Origin: Streptomyces longhuiensis | Lineage (GTDB): Bacteria; Actinomycetota; Actinomycetes; Streptomycetales; Streptomycetaceae | Direction: 5' to 3' | Length of the DNA: 64,000 bases | Assembly (NCBI RefSeq): GCF_020616555.1 | Contig: NZ_CP085173.1 | Coordinates: 2,542,001-2,606,000 of the forward strand | Part shown: piece by piece, positions 1 to 8,992 of the stretch | Layout of the letters: every line of letters starts with the position of its first letter | Position numbering within the stretch: position 1 is the first letter of the stretch | The notes under the pieces: model-generated | Databases searched by the model: none | Told to the model about the DNA's origin: nothing | What the model saw: the letters and a program-made list of their open reading frames with translations, nothing else | Position numbers and translations under genes: made by a program

Positions 1-259
1 GGGCTGGCCCCCGGCGCAGGCCACGTCGATCGGCGCGCTCATGCGGTACTTCGTGACGGGCTCCGCGCTCGGCTCGTTCGCCGGGGGCTTCGTCGACGAC
101 GAGGCGGCGTACGACCCCGCCGACTACCCGCACCTCGGCCAGGCCCATCTGCTCGCCGACCGCCAGGAGCTGATCGACGAGCGGGCCTTCGAGACGGGCC
201 TGAGGGCGCTCCTCGACGGGCTTGCGCAGCAGTACGAGCAGGTCGCGGCGCTGCACTGA
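1..259 (+). CDS. TetR-family regulator, C-terminal part (cut by window start)
   Basis: The open frame enters from the left edge (codons start at position 2) and ends with TGA at 257-259, giving about 85 residues. The visible part has the look of a TetR C-terminal ligand-binding/dimerisation domain: a helix with RYFVTGSALGSF, an acidic loop with DPADYPHL, and a final helix with FETGLRALLDGL. Those features recur in drug-type TetR repressors (TetR_C class). The DNA-binding N-terminus lies outside the window, so the target is unknown. The ATG at 41 is internal to the protein and is not its start. The call rests on resemblance only; a short unrelated helical protein is the alternative. Confidence 0.6.
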   Translation, partial: GWPPAQATSIGALMRYFVTGSALGSFAGGFVDDEAAYDPADYPHLGQAHLLADRQELIDERAFETGLRALLDGLAQQYEQVAALH

Positions 260-302
260 CGTTTCGGCCGCCACCGAACCGTGCCGGGCGCATGCTTGAC
301 CC

Positions 303-1013
303 ATGAAGTCCAGGGAACCCGGCGCACCGCGCCTCGCCGCGCTCGCCGCGCTGATGGCCGACGAGACCCGTGCCGCCTGCCTGCTCGCCCTGCTCGACGG
401 GCGGGCGTGGACCGCCGGCGAGCTCGCGCGGCACTCGGGCGTGGCCGCCTCGACCGCGAGCGAGCATCTGGGCAAGCTCGTCGCGGGCGGCCTGCTCGCC
501 GAGGAGCGGCAGGGGCGCCATCGCTATGTGCGGCTCGCGGACGCGCGGGTGGCGGGGCTCGTGGAGGAACTCGCCGCGTACGCGGCGCCGGACGGCGGGG
601 AGCGGCCGCGAACGCTTCGGGCCGTGAGCGCGCGGGACGCGATGGCGCGCGGGCGCACCTGCTACGACCATCTCGCGGGCCGCCTCGGCATCGCCCTCAC
701 GGACGCGCTGGTCCGGCGCGGTGATCTGCGCACGGACACGGGGTTCGCTCTGACCGCACAAGGGGTGGACCTGTTCGGGGCGTTGGGGATCGGACTCGAA
801 CGGTCGGGGCGGCGGCCCATGGCGCGGGCGTGCCTGGACTGGACCGAGCGCCGGCCGCATCTCGCGGGGACGGCGGGGGCGGCACTGTGCAGCCACGCGT
901 TCGACGCGGGCTGGGTCGTGCGGATCGGGTCCGAGCGGGCCGTGAAGGTCACGCCGGACGGGGAGCGGGCGTTCGGCGACGTGCTGGGCATCGACGCGGA
1001 GGGACTGCGCTAG
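303..1013 (+). CDS. ArsR-type winged-helix transcriptional regulator
   Basis: This 236-residue protein has an N-terminal ArsR-like winged helix (residues about 10-80). It shows the ALMADETRAACLLALLDG helix, GELARHSGVAASTASEHLGKL as the recognition helix and RHRYVRLAD as the wing. The remaining 150 residues are a helical C-terminal region, longer than in minimal ArsR proteins. No Cys-based metal site (CxC/CVC) is visible, so a metal sensor is unlikely; a small-molecule-sensing or dimerisation C-domain is inferred. There is no Shine-Dalgarno sequence before ATG 303, but a -10-like CATGCT at 291-296 lies six bases upstream, consistent with a leaderless mRNA. A strong hairpin follows at 1052-1092, separating it from the urea transporter. 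Confidence 0.85.
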   Translation: MKSREPGAPRLAALAALMADETRAACLLALLDGRAWTAGELARHSGVAASTASEHLGKLVAGGLLAEERQGRHRYVRLADARVAGLVEELAAYAAPDGGERPRTLRAVSARDAMARGRTCYDHLAGRLGIALTDALVRRGDLRTDTGFALTAQGVDLFGALGIGLERSGRRPMARACLDWTERRPHLAGTAGAALCSHAFDAGWVVRIGSERAVKVTPDGERAFGDVLGIDAEGLR

Positions 1014-1051
1014 CGACGGCCCTGGGGATCGAGGCAGCCACGCCGCGCAAA

Positions 1052-1092
1052 CCGGGAAGGGGCTTCCTGCCGCGATAGGCCCCTTCTTCCGG
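1052..1092 (+). terminator. Rho-independent-type hairpin after the ArsR gene
   Basis: GGGAAGGGGC at 1054-1063 pairs with GCCCCTTCTTCC at 1079-1090 around a 15-base loop. It lies 40 bases after the ArsR stop and before the urea transporter leader. There is no U-tract, as is common in Streptomyces. Confidence 0.6.
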
Positions 1093-1162
1093 ACTTCAGG
1101 GGATGTCTGTAAAGTGCGTCCGTTCTGCTCGGCGAAACAGGGACGTAACACGGGAGCACGGG

Positions 1163-2218
1163 ATGCTGCAGGCCAAGAACGGCCCAACTCCTGGCAAATC
1201 ACCCCTTGATCGGGGCGCGGGTTGTAGGCAGTACGGCGTCGAGGTCCTGCGCGGGCAGGGTCAGGTCGTCTTCCTGTCCAGCGTCCCCGCCGGTGCGCTG
1301 CTCACCGTGGCGCTGTTCGCGGCGGGGTGGGAGTACGGGCTCTACGCGATCGCCGGAACGGCGCTCGGCACGGCCACCTCGCGGCTGCTAGGCGCGGACC
1401 GCGAGCGCGTCTCGACGGGCCTCGAAGGGTTCAACGCCTGTCTGACGGCGCTGTGTTTCGCGGTGTTCCTGGGCGCCGACCATCTGTCGACCGCGCTGCT
1501 CGCGGCGGTCGGCTGCGTCGTCGTCACCGTCGTCACCGCGGCCGTCGTCAATCTGCTCGGCGTGTGGCACCTGCCGTCGCTGACGCTCCCCTACTGCCTC
1601 CTCGCGACCGCGATGACCACCGCCGCGCCGGGGTTCGCGCGAATCTGGCACCACGGCGAGGGACTCGCCGCCCTCACGAGCGCGGCGACGGGACCGACCT
1701 CGCTCGGCTTCTCCGACCTGTGGCACGGGTTCTTCGCCGGCTTCGCCGAGATCTTCTTCATGCCGCAGTGGTACGTCGGCGCGCTGGTGCTCGCCGCGCT
1801 CCTCGTCGCGAGCCGCCGGGCCGCCGCCGTGGCGTGCGTGGGCAGCCTCGCCGGGATCCTCTCCGCGTGGGCGCTCGGCGCTCCCGTCGCCCGGATCGCC
1901 GACGGGACCATGGGCTACAACGCGATCCTCGTGGCGCTGGCCCTGTGCGGGGTGTTCCTGGAGGCGGGCCCACGCACTCTGGGGTACGCCGCGGTGGGCG
2001 CGTTCACCGCGACGGCCGCGACGCCGGCCATGGCCGCGCTGTTCGCGCCGTCCGGCGGACACACGTTCACCTGGCCGTTCCTCCTGACGACGTTCGCCTT
2101 CCTGGCGGCGGCCCGCTCCTTCCCCGGGCTGCGTACGTCGGCTCCGGCACCCGCGGTGCCGGAGCCGACGACGGCGGGGGCGCTCAGCGCGCAGCCGCCC
2201 GCCCCGCAAGCACCTTGA
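1163..2218 (+). CDS. Urea transporter (UT/SLC14 family)
   Basis: This is an integral membrane protein of about 351 residues with roughly ten hydrophobic segments. It carries two internally related motifs typical of the UT channel family: GLEGFNACLTAL near residue 75 and MGYNAILVALAL near residue 240. These correspond to the two inverted halves that form the urea selectivity filter. It should let urea diffuse across the membrane. I chose ATG 1163 over the longer frame from 1103 because GGGAG at 1152-1156 sits at the right distance and the extra 20 residues look non-native. No urease gene is in the window. The Ala/Pro-rich C-terminal tail is poorly conserved. The 3' end overlaps the convergent MHS transporter by 35 bases. 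Confidence 0.9.
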   Translation: MLQAKNGPTPGKSPLDRGAGCRQYGVEVLRGQGQVVFLSSVPAGALLTVALFAAGWEYGLYAIAGTALGTATSRLLGADRERVSTGLEGFNACLTALCFAVFLGADHLSTALLAAVGCVVVTVVTAAVVNLLGVWHLPSLTLPYCLLATAMTTAAPGFARIWHHGEGLAALTSAATGPTSLGFSDLWHGFFAGFAEIFFMPQWYVGALVLAALLVASRRAAAVACVGSLAGILSAWALGAPVARIADGTMGYNAILVALALCGVFLEAGPRTLGYAAVGAFTATAATPAMAALFAPSGGHTFTWPFLLTTFAFLAAARSFPGLRTSAPAPAVPEPTTAGALSAQPPAPQAP

Positions 2219-3512
2219 TGGAGATCAGCGCGATCACGCCGAGCCCGATGATGTAGCCGGAGACGGCCATCGACGTGCCGGTCGCCTCCAGGAGCAGCAC
2301 CATCACGAACGGCGCGAGTCCGCCGCCGAACACGGCCGCGATCTGGTAGCCGAGCGAGGCTCCCGTGTAGCGCATCTCGGCGGTGAACAGCTCGGCGAAC
2401 AGTGCGGCCTGGGGCCCGTACATGATGCTCAGGAAGCAGCTGGTGACGAAGGTGCCGACGGCCAGCCAGAGCAGTGAGCCCGTGTCGATGAGCAGGAACA
2501 TCGGCACGGCCCACACGACGAGGCCCGCCGCGCCCAGTGCGTAGATCCGCAGGCGTCCGATGCGGTCGGAGAGGACCGCAGACGCGGGGATCAGGGCGAG
2601 CTGGGTGAGGCTGATGCAGAGCGAGACGGTCAGGACGGCCTCGCGCTTCATGCCGAGTTCACGGGTCGTGTAGTCGAGGACTCCCGTGATGATGATGTAG
2701 AACGTCGCGGTGTTCACGGCGAAGGAGCCGCCCGCGAGGAAGACCGTGCCGAGGTGCTCGCGCAGGATCCTGCGCAGCGGGGAGCGGGAGCGGTCCGCCT
2801 CCGCCTTCGCCAGTTCCGCCTCCGCCGCCTTGAACTCGGGCGTCTCCTCGACCTTGGCGTGGATGTACCAGGCCAGCGCCAGGACGAGCAGACCCACGAG
2901 GAACGGGAGCCGCCAGCCCCACGCGGTGAAGGCGCTGTCGCTGGTGAGGGCGCCGGCGACGAGGAAGACGGTGTTGGCGGTCACCACGCCGATGGGGACG
3001 CCGAGTTGGACGAGGCTGCCGTAGAGGCCGCGCTTGCCCTCGGGGGCGTACTCGGTGGCCATCAGCATCGCGCCGCCCCACTGGGCGCCGACGGCGAGGC
3101 CCTGCACGACCCGCAGGGCGACGAGGAGGATCGGCGCGGCCACGCCGATCGTGTCGTACGTGGGGAGCAGGCCGATGCCCGTGGTGGCGAGGCCCATCAG
3201 GGTCAGGGCGAGGACCAGCATGGGCTTGCGGCCGCGCTTGTCGCCGAGCTGGCCGGCGATGACCCCGCCGAGCGGGCGGGCCAGGAAGCCCACGGCGAAG
3301 GTCGCGAAGGCGGCGAGCACGCCCGCCGACGAGCTGCCGGAGGGGAAGTAGAGGTCGCCGAGCACGAGGGCGGCCGCGATGCCGAAGACGAAGTAGTCGT
3401 ACCACTCGACGGCCGAGGCGAGCGCGGCGGCGGTGGCGACCTTTCGTCGGGCACGGGTCTCGGCTTCGGGGGAAGCGGTGGCTGCGGGGCGAGCGGATGG
3501 TGCCGTGTCCAT
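2184..3512 (-). CDS. MFS transporter of the metabolite:H+ symporter (MHS) family
   Basis: This protein of about 442 residues has twelve predicted membrane segments and MHS signatures: ASAVEWYDYFVFG in TM1, ARPLGGVIAGQLGDKRGRKP as the loop 2-3 motif, and AVGAQWGGAMLMATEYAP around TM5. MHS members (ProP, KgtP, ShiA) import organic acids, betaines or shikimate with protons; the substrate here cannot be read from sequence. The start at 3512 (ATGGACACGGCACC) has GGAG about 10 bases upstream; the frame extends a further 40 residues without a start that looks better. It lies downstream of alcohol and aldehyde dehydrogenase genes in the same orientation, which suggests uptake of a compound they oxidise. 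That is inference, because a terminator-like hairpin separates them. Confidence 0.9.
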   Translation of the reverse strand: MDTAPSARPAATASPEAETRARRKVATAAALASAVEWYDYFVFGIAAALVLGDLYFPSGSSSAGVLAAFATFAVGFLARPLGGVIAGQLGDKRGRKPMLVLALTLMGLATTGIGLLPTYDTIGVAAPILLVALRVVQGLAVGAQWGGAMLMATEYAPEGKRGLYGSLVQLGVPIGVVTANTVFLVAGALTSDSAFTAWGWRLPFLVGLLVLALAWYIHAKVEETPEFKAAEAELAKAEADRSRSPLRRILREHLGTVFLAGGSFAVNTATFYIIITGVLDYTTRELGMKREAVLTVSLCISLTQLALIPASAVLSDRIGRLRIYALGAAGLVVWAVPMFLLIDTGSLLWLAVGTFVTSCFLSIMYGPQAALFAELFTAEMRYTGASLGYQIAAVFGGGLAPFVMVLLLEATGTSMAVSGYIIGLGVIALISIKVLAGRAAAR

Positions 3513-3661
3513 GCGTGCACACTCCGGTGACTGCGGGGAGGGGACGGTCCGCGGCGCCGCGGTCCCGGGAACATACTGACCGGACGGTACGCGGGTCAAC
3601 GGGTTGCGCAGCGGCAGTTTTTGCCTGGACATGGGAAAGCGCGTGCTTCACGTGGGCAGCC

Positions 3662-3698
3662 CTCTGACCCCGGCCGCACAAGACGTCCGGGGTCAGGG
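3662..3698 (-). terminator. Hairpin terminator after the alcohol dehydrogenase gene
   Basis: CTGACCCCGG at 3664-3673 pairs perfectly with CCGGGGTCAG at 3687-3696 around a 13-base loop. It lies 12 bases beyond the stop of the leftward dehydrogenase gene and upstream of the MHS transporter gene. Confidence 0.6.
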
Positions 3699-3709
3699 GA
3701 GCCGCTGGC

Positions 3710-4792
3710 CTAGAAGACGACCAGCGCCCGTCCGCCCTTGCCCGCGACCATGTTGTCGAAGGCGGCGGGGATCCCGTCGAGGGCGATGTGTTCGGTGACG
3801 AGCGCGCTCAGGTCGAGGCGGCCCGCGCGGATGTGCTCGGCCAGGACCGGGAGGTCCTTCGCAGGGTCGGAGTTGCCGTAGACGCAGCCGGAGAGCGTGC
3901 GGCCGAAGTGGAAGAGCTCCAGGGCGTTGAAGGTGACCTGCTGGTCCTTGCCGCCGATGCCGACGACCGTGGTGCGGCCGCCTCGCCGCGTGGACTCCCA
4001 CGCGGTACGGATCGTCACGGCGCGCCCCACGCACTCGACCGCGACGTCCACCCCCTGCTTGCCGGTGAGGCCGCGGATCTCGCGTGCGGTGGTCTCGGAG
4101 GCCACGACGTAGTCGGTGGCGCCGGCCCTGCGGGCCAGTTCCTCCTTCTCCGGGGAGACGTCCACGGCGATGATCTTCGAGGCGCCGGCGATACGGGCCG
4201 CCTGGAGCGTGGCGAGGCCGACCCCGCCGACGCCGAACACGGCGACCGTCTCGCCCTCGCGGACCCGCGCCGAGTGGTGCACGGCGCCGTATCCGGTCAG
4301 GACGGCGCAGCCGAGGAGGGCCGCGTCGGCGAGGGGAACGCCTTCGGGGGCGCGCAGGACGCAGTTCGCGGCGACCACCGTCTCCTCGGCGAACGCGGCG
4401 ACGTTCAGACCGGGGTGGAGGTCGCTGCCGTCGTCGGAGCGGCGGGCGTACACGGAGCCGGCGCCGGTGAGGGCGTCGGCGCACAGCCACACCTCACCAA
4501 GTGAGCAGGCATGGCACTTTCCGCACGCGGGCGCCCAGTTGAGGACGACACCGTCGCCGGGCGCGACGTGCGTGACGCCCTCGCCGACGGAGACGACGGT
4601 GCCCGCTCCCTCGTGGCCGAGGACGGCGGGGACCGGCACGCGCATGGTGCCGTTGGTCAGCGACAGGTCGGAGTGGCAGACCCCGGCGGCGGCGAGCTTG
4701 ACGCGGACCTGTCCGGGCCCCGGCTCGGGCAGGTCGATGTCGGCGATCTCCAGCGGGGAGCCGACGGCGGGCAGTACTGCGGCGCGAACCAT
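3710..4792 (-). CDS. Zinc-dependent alcohol dehydrogenase (MDR superfamily)
   Basis: This 360-residue medium-chain dehydrogenase/reductase should oxidise an alcohol to an aldehyde with NAD(H). The catalytic zinc ligands are visible in GVCHSDLS (Cys) and GHEGAGTV (His-Glu). The structural zinc loop is the four-Cys set CGKCHACSLGEVWLC. The Rossmann motif is VFGVGGVGLATLQAA, followed by AVDVSPEKEELA, whose Asp suggests NAD rather than NADP. The start is ATG 4792; the longer frame running to 6181 is an antisense-like extension through the neighbouring aldehyde dehydrogenase gene. It follows that gene by 35 bases in the same direction, so the pair could convert alcohol to aldehyde to acid. A mycothiol- or factor-dependent variant of the family cannot be excluded. 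Confidence 0.93.
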   Translation of the reverse strand: MVRAAVLPAVGSPLEIADIDLPEPGPGQVRVKLAAAGVCHSDLSLTNGTMRVPVPAVLGHEGAGTVVSVGEGVTHVAPGDGVVLNWAPACGKCHACSLGEVWLCADALTGAGSVYARRSDDGSDLHPGLNVAAFAEETVVAANCVLRAPEGVPLADAALLGCAVLTGYGAVHHSARVREGETVAVFGVGGVGLATLQAARIAGASKIIAVDVSPEKEELARRAGATDYVVASETTAREIRGLTGKQGVDVAVECVGRAVTIRTAWESTRRGGRTTVVGIGGKDQQVTFNALELFHFGRTLSGCVYGNSDPAKDLPVLAEHIRAGRLDLSALVTEHIALDGIPAAFDNMVAGKGGRALVVF

Positions 4793-4827
4793 GATGGCGC
4801 GAACTCCCTGAACTCGTCTTCTACGTC

Positions 4828-6216
4828 TCAGAACTGGAGGGACTTGGTCTGGAGGTACTCGGTCAGGCCGTGCGAGCCGAGCTCGCGTCCGACGCCCGAC
4901 TGCTTGTAGCCGCCGAACGGGGCGAGGGGGTTGAAGCGCCCGCCGTTGATGTCGACCTGGCCGGTGTCCATGCGGCGCGCGAAGGCGACGGCCTCCGCCT
5001 CGTCGCCCGCCCAGACCGCGCCCGCGAGCCCGTACACGGTGCCGTTGGCAATCCGGACGGCGTCGTCCTCGTCCTCGTAGCGGATGAGCGAGACGACCGG
5101 GCCGAAGATCTCCTCCTGCGCGATGGTCATCTCGGGCGTGACGTCGGCGAAGACGGTCGGGGCGACGAAGTAGCCCTTCTCGTGCGGGGTCTCGGTGCCG
5201 CCGACGACGAGGCGCGCGCCCTCCTCGACACCCTTCTCGATGTAGCCGCGCACCCGCGCCTGCTGCTTGGCGTTGACGAGCGGGCCGATGCGGTCGCCGT
5301 ACTTGGCGGCGGCGGCGCCCGCGAGCTCCACGGCCTCGTCGTACTGGGAGGTGTGGACGAGCATGCGGGTCCAGGCGCTGCACGTCTGGCCGGAGTTGCC
5401 CATGACGTTCGCGATGCCGACGTTCACGGCCTTCGCCAGGTCCGCGCTCGGCAGGATCACGTTCGCCGACTTGCCGCCCAGCTCCAGCGCCACCCGCTTG
5501 ACGGCCGCGCCCGCCGTCGCGCCGATCTGGCGGCCGACCGCCGTCGACCCCGTGAAGGAGACCAGGTCCACGCCCTCGTGCTCGGCCAGGGCCTGGCCCG
5601 CGACCGTGCCGAGGCCGGTGACCAGGTTGAAGACGCCCGCCGGGATGCCCGCCTCGTCGATCGCCTCGGCGAACAGCTGGGCGGTCAGCGGGGTGTCCTC
5701 GGCCGGCTTGAGTACGACCGTGCAGCCCGCGGCCAGCGCCGGGGCGACCTTCGCGACGATCTGGTGCAGCGGGTAGTTCCAGGGCGTGATCGCGCCGACG
5801 ACGCCGACCGGCTCGGCGTAGACGGTGGAGTTGCCGACCTTCTCCTCGAAGGGGTACGAGGCGGCGAGCTCGGCGTAGGAACCGGCCACCAGGACCGGTA
5901 CGCCCGCGTGCACCATCTGCGAGAACTGCAGGGGCGCGCCGAGTTCGGCGGTGACGGTCTCGGCGATCTCGTCCTTGCGGGCGACGAGGACGTCGCGCAG
6001 TGCGGCGATCTTCGCGGCGCGTTCGGCGGGCGGGGTCGCGGCCCATGCGGGGAACGCCTCGTGGGCCGCGAACACGGCGGCGTCGACGTCCTCGGCGATG
6101 CCCGCCGGCACATGGGCGATGACCTGCTCGTCCGCGGGATTGACCACCGCGATCGTGTCCGCGCCGGCGGCGACCCGCCACTCGCCGCCGATGTACATCC
6201 CGTCATGGGCCTTCAT
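4828..6216 (-). CDS. NAD(P)-dependent aldehyde dehydrogenase
   Basis: This 462-residue ALDH-superfamily enzyme should oxidise an aldehyde to a carboxylic acid. The catalytic Cys279 lies in [13 protein letters not shown] and the general base Glu245 in [10 protein letters not shown]. The NAD-binding region shows [20 protein letters not shown] and [11 protein letters not shown], and the C-terminal [15 protein letters not shown] motif is intact. Length and all motifs are normal for the family. ATG 6216 is preceded by GGGAGGA at good spacing. It is the first gene of a leftward dehydrogenase pair; the co-oriented MHS transporter lies further downstream. The 178 bases between it and the divergent protease gene hold both promoters. 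Substrate is not deducible; semialdehyde or betaine aldehyde-type substrates are possible. Confidence 0.95.
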   Translation of the reverse strand: MKAHDGMYIGGEWRVAAGADTIAVVNPADEQVIAHVPAGIAEDVDAAVFAAHEAFPAWAATPPAERAAKIAALRDVLVARKDEIAETVTAELGAPLQFSQMVHAGVPVLVAGSYAELAASYPFEEKVGNSTVYAEPVGVVGAITPWNYPLHQIVAKVAPALAAGCTVVLKPAEDTPLTAQLFAEAIDEAGIPAGVFNLVTGLGTVAGQALAEHEGVDLVSFTGSTAVGRQIGATAGAAVKRVALELGGKSANVILPSADLAKAVNVGIANVMGNSGQTCSAWTRMLVHTSQYDEAVELAGAAAAKYGDRIGPLVNAKQQARVRGYIEKGVEEGARLVVGGTETPHEKGYFVAPTVFADVTPEMTIAQEEIFGPVVSLIRYEDEDDAVRIANGTVYGLAGAVWAGDEAEAVAFARRMDTGQVDINGGRFNPLAPFGGYKQSGVGRELGSHGLTEYLQTKSLQF

Positions 6217-6323
6217 GGCTGTTCCTCCCGGTACCGCGCGTGCACTACTGGTCGTCGTGCGCCCAAACTAGCGGCGTTAGTTTTCGGGCGCCAGGGACTG
6301 GCCAGAGACCCCCGTCACGCCGC

Positions 6324-6357
6324 CAGTAATTCCTCAGTAACGGCGGCTTTCTAGCGT
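6324..6357 (+). promoter_or_regulatory. Putative SARP-type promoter of protease/propeller pair 1
   Basis: Two CAGTAA copies at 6324-6329 and 6335-6340 are exactly 11 bp apart. They are followed after 11 bases by a -10-like TAGCGT at 6352-6357. The whole block is repeated ahead of pair 2. Direct repeats at one helical turn over the -35 region are the known arrangement of SARP sites (ActII-ORF4, DnrI, AfsR). Assignment to the SARP gene at 17747 is inference. Confidence 0.5.
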
Positions 6358-6394
6358 GCGAACTCCCCGTACCGTTCCCGGAGGAGCACACCCG

Positions 6395-8992
6395 ATGCAC
6401 CTGCCCCGTCCGCCCCGGCGCAGATCCGCCGCATGGGCGGCGGCCGCGTTCACCGCGACCGCCCTGGCCGCCGGCGTCATGCCGGCCGTCGCCGCCGACA
6501 CCCCGTCCGCGGCCGACACCGCCGCCGCGAAGATCGACTCGGCGCTGAGCAGCGCCGTCGCCAAGGGCGGTGACGCGAAGTTCTACGTCATTCTCAAGGC
6601 CCAGGCGGACCTGTCCGGCGCCAAGAAGCAGAAGACGCACGCGAAGGCGGCCACGGCCACGTACAAGGAACTGCGCGCCACCGCCACCGACAGCCAGGCG
6701 TCGCTGAAGTCCTTCCTCGACAAGAAGAAGGTCGGCCACAAGGACTACTGGATCGCCAACGCGATCCAGATCACCGGTGACCAGGCCCTCGTCGACGAGC
6801 TCGCGAAGCGCTCGGACGTGGCATCGGTCGTCAAGGCGCGGTCGTTCAAGCCCGACTCCATGGAGACCTCGGACAAGAACGTCTCGGCGTCGCGCACCAC
6901 CTCGGCGAAGCCGGCGACGGCCGCCAGCGGTGACGAGATGCCCACGTGGGGCGTCTCGGACGTCAAGGCCGACCAGGTGTGGGACCAGTACAAGGACCGG
7001 GGCGAGGGCATCGTCGTCGCCAGCGTCGACTCGGGTGTGCAGTACGACCACCCGGACCTCGTCGCCAACTACCGCGGCAACAACGGCGACGGCACCTTCA
7101 CGAACGACTACAACTTCTACGACCCGTCGGGCATGTGCGCCACCAGCAGCACCCCGTGCGACAACGCGGGCCACGGCACCCACACCATGGGCACGATGGT
7201 CGGCAAGAACGGCATCGGCGTCGCGCCGAACGCCAAGTGGATCGCCGCCAAGGGCTGCGAGACCGAAGAATCCTGCTCGGACAGCAACCTCCTCGCGGCC
7301 GGCCAGTGGATCCTCGCGCCGACCGACCACAACGGCCAGAACCCGCGTCCCGACCTCGCCCCGAACATCGTCAACAACTCCTGGGGCGAGACCGGCGGCA
7401 CCAACGCGTTCTACCAGGACATCCTCGCCGCCTGGGACGCCGCGGGCATCTTCGAGGCGTTCGCGGCCGGCAACTCCGGTGACGGTGTGACCTGCTCGAC
7501 GACCGACCCGCCCGGCGCGCAGGCCGACTCCTACGGTGTCGGCGCCTACAACTCGTCCGGCTCGATCTCCAAGTTCTCCGGCTTCGGCCCTTCTCGGGTC
7601 GACGGCTCGGCGAAGCCGAACATCTCCGCTCCGGGCGAAGCGGTCGAGTCCGCGTGGCCCGGTTCGGCGTACAACACCATCAGCGGTACGTCGATGGCGA
7701 CCCCGCACGTCGCGGGCTCCGTCGCGCTGCTGTGGTCGGCGGCCCCCTCACTGATCGGCAAGATCGACGAGACCCGCAAGCTGCTCAACGAGGGCGCGCG
7801 TGACGTCGACGACACCCACTGCGGTGGCACCGCCGACATGAACAACGTCTGGGGCAACGGCAAGCTCGACATCCTCTCCTCCGTCGACAAGGCCCCGCAC
7901 ACCGCGGCCACCGTCACCGGCAAGGTCACCGACAAGGCGACCGGCGCGGCCCTGGCGAACGTCAAGGTCACGGTCACCGGCGCCGCCGGCGCGGTCCGGA
8001 CCGTCACCACCGCCGCGGACGGCACCTACCGTCTGCCGCTGAACCCGGGCACGTACTCCTTCGGCTTCAGCGTGTACGGCTACGCGAACGGCGCGGCGAC
8101 CGATGTCACGGTCGACGCCCAGCAGGCCTTCACCCAGGACATCGCGCTGAACGCGGTTCCCTCGCACAAGGTCTCCGGCACCGTCCTCGACGTCACCGGC
8201 AAGGCTCTTGCCGGGGCGAAGGTCGAGGTGAACGGTTCGCCGCTGCCCACCGTCACCACCGACGCCAAGGGCGCGTACAGCTTCGCCCAGGTCTCCGAGG
8301 GCTCCTACACCCTGAACGTGACGCCTGCCGCCCCGGTCCTGTGCAACGGCACCTACTCCGGCGCCACGACCGTCGCCTCCGGCGATCTGACCAAGAACGT
8401 CCAGCTCCCCAACCGCAAGGACAGCGCCGGAAACACCTGCGCCCCTGCCGCCTACTCCTGGATCCCGGGCTCCAAGAAGGTCAACCTGACTGGTGACGAG
8501 GAATCCGCCTCGGTCGCGCTGCCCTTCCCGGTGAAGCACTACGGCGTCTCCTACACCTCGGCCTCGGTCACCTCCGACGGTCTGGTCAACTTCCTGTCCT
8601 CGCGCGTCGGCGACTACAGCAACACCACGCTGCCGACCTCCGGTTACAACAGCGTGCAGGGCTTCATCGCCCCGCTGTGGGACGACCTGACGCTCGACAA
8701 GAAGTCCTCCGTGCAGACCGCCACCACCGGCACCACCGGCAGCCGCAAGTTCGCCATCGTGTGGAACAACGCCGCCTACGCCAACGGCACCACGGGCCGC
8801 GCCACCTTCGAGGTCGTCTTCGACGAGGCCACCGGCGCCGTGACCCTGCAGTACAAGTCGGTCGCGGACAAGGGCGCGGGCGCCACGATCGGCATCGAGA
8901 ACCAGGCCGGTACCGACGCCCTGCAGTACTCCTACAACCAGTCCGTGATCGCCGACGGCACCGCCGTCCGCTTCACGCAGGGAGCCAAGTGA
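6395..8992 (+). CDS. Secreted subtilisin-like (S8) serine protease, copy 1
   Basis: This 865-residue secreted protease has a signal peptide (residues 1-35, basic PRPPRRR then a hydrophobic stretch ending AVAA). An I9-like propeptide follows (about 60-160), then the S8 catalytic domain (about 190-500). The triad is Asp212 in VASVDSGVQYDHP, His260 in GHGTHTMG and Ser433 in SGTSMATPHVAG. Two carboxypeptidase-regulatory-like beta domains (about 503-590 and 590-690) follow. The C-terminal beta-sandwich has APLWDDL and IGIENQAGTDALQYSYN, which resembles nidogen-like domains attached to bacterial S8 proteases. ATG 6395 was chosen because GGAGGAG precedes it and the paralogue starts identically. Its TGA overlaps the ATG of the propeller gene, so the two are translationally coupled. 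Confidence 0.93.
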   Translation: MHLPRPPRRRSAAWAAAAFTATALAAGVMPAVAADTPSAADTAAAKIDSALSSAVAKGGDAKFYVILKAQADLSGAKKQKTHAKAATATYKELRATATDSQASLKSFLDKKKVGHKDYWIANAIQITGDQALVDELAKRSDVASVVKARSFKPDSMETSDKNVSASRTTSAKPATAASGDEMPTWGVSDVKADQVWDQYKDRGEGIVVASVDSGVQYDHPDLVANYRGNNGDGTFTNDYNFYDPSGMCATSSTPCDNAGHGTHTMGTMVGKNGIGVAPNAKWIAAKGCETEESCSDSNLLAAGQWILAPTDHNGQNPRPDLAPNIVNNSWGETGGTNAFYQDILAAWDAAGIFEAFAAGNSGDGVTCSTTDPPGAQADSYGVGAYNSSGSISKFSGFGPSRVDGSAKPNISAPGEAVESAWPGSAYNTISGTSMATPHVAGSVALLWSAAPSLIGKIDETRKLLNEGARDVDDTHCGGTADMNNVWGNGKLDILSSVDKAPHTAATVTGKVTDKATGAALANVKVTVTGAAGAVRTVTTAADGTYRLPLNPGTYSFGFSVYGYANGAATDVTVDAQQAFTQDIALNAVPSHKVSGTVLDVTGKALAGAKVEVNGSPLPTVTTDAKGAYSFAQVSEGSYTLNVTPAAPVLCNGTYSGATTVASGDLTKNVQLPNRKDSAGNTCAPAAYSWIPGSKKVNLTGDEESASVALPFPVKHYGVSYTSASVTSDGLVNFLSSRVGDYSNTTLPTSGYNSVQGFIAPLWDDLTLDKKSSVQTATTGTTGSRKFAIVWNNAAYANGTTGRATFEVVFDEATGAVTLQYKSVADKGAGATIGIENQAGTDALQYSYNQSVIADGTAVRFTQGAK

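Noticed and set aside
3710..6181. A continuous leftward frame that would fuse the alcohol dehydrogenase to an 460-residue N-terminal part
   Set aside because: Only the last 360 residues are protein-like. The rest is an Arg/Gly-rich frame running through the aldehyde dehydrogenase gene on the same strand in another phase. A good start lies at 4792.
4870..6354. Long rightward frame opposite the aldehyde dehydrogenase
   Set aside because: It is a GC-skew shadow with repetitive Arg/Gly/Asp/Val composition; the leftward frame has all ALDH motifs.
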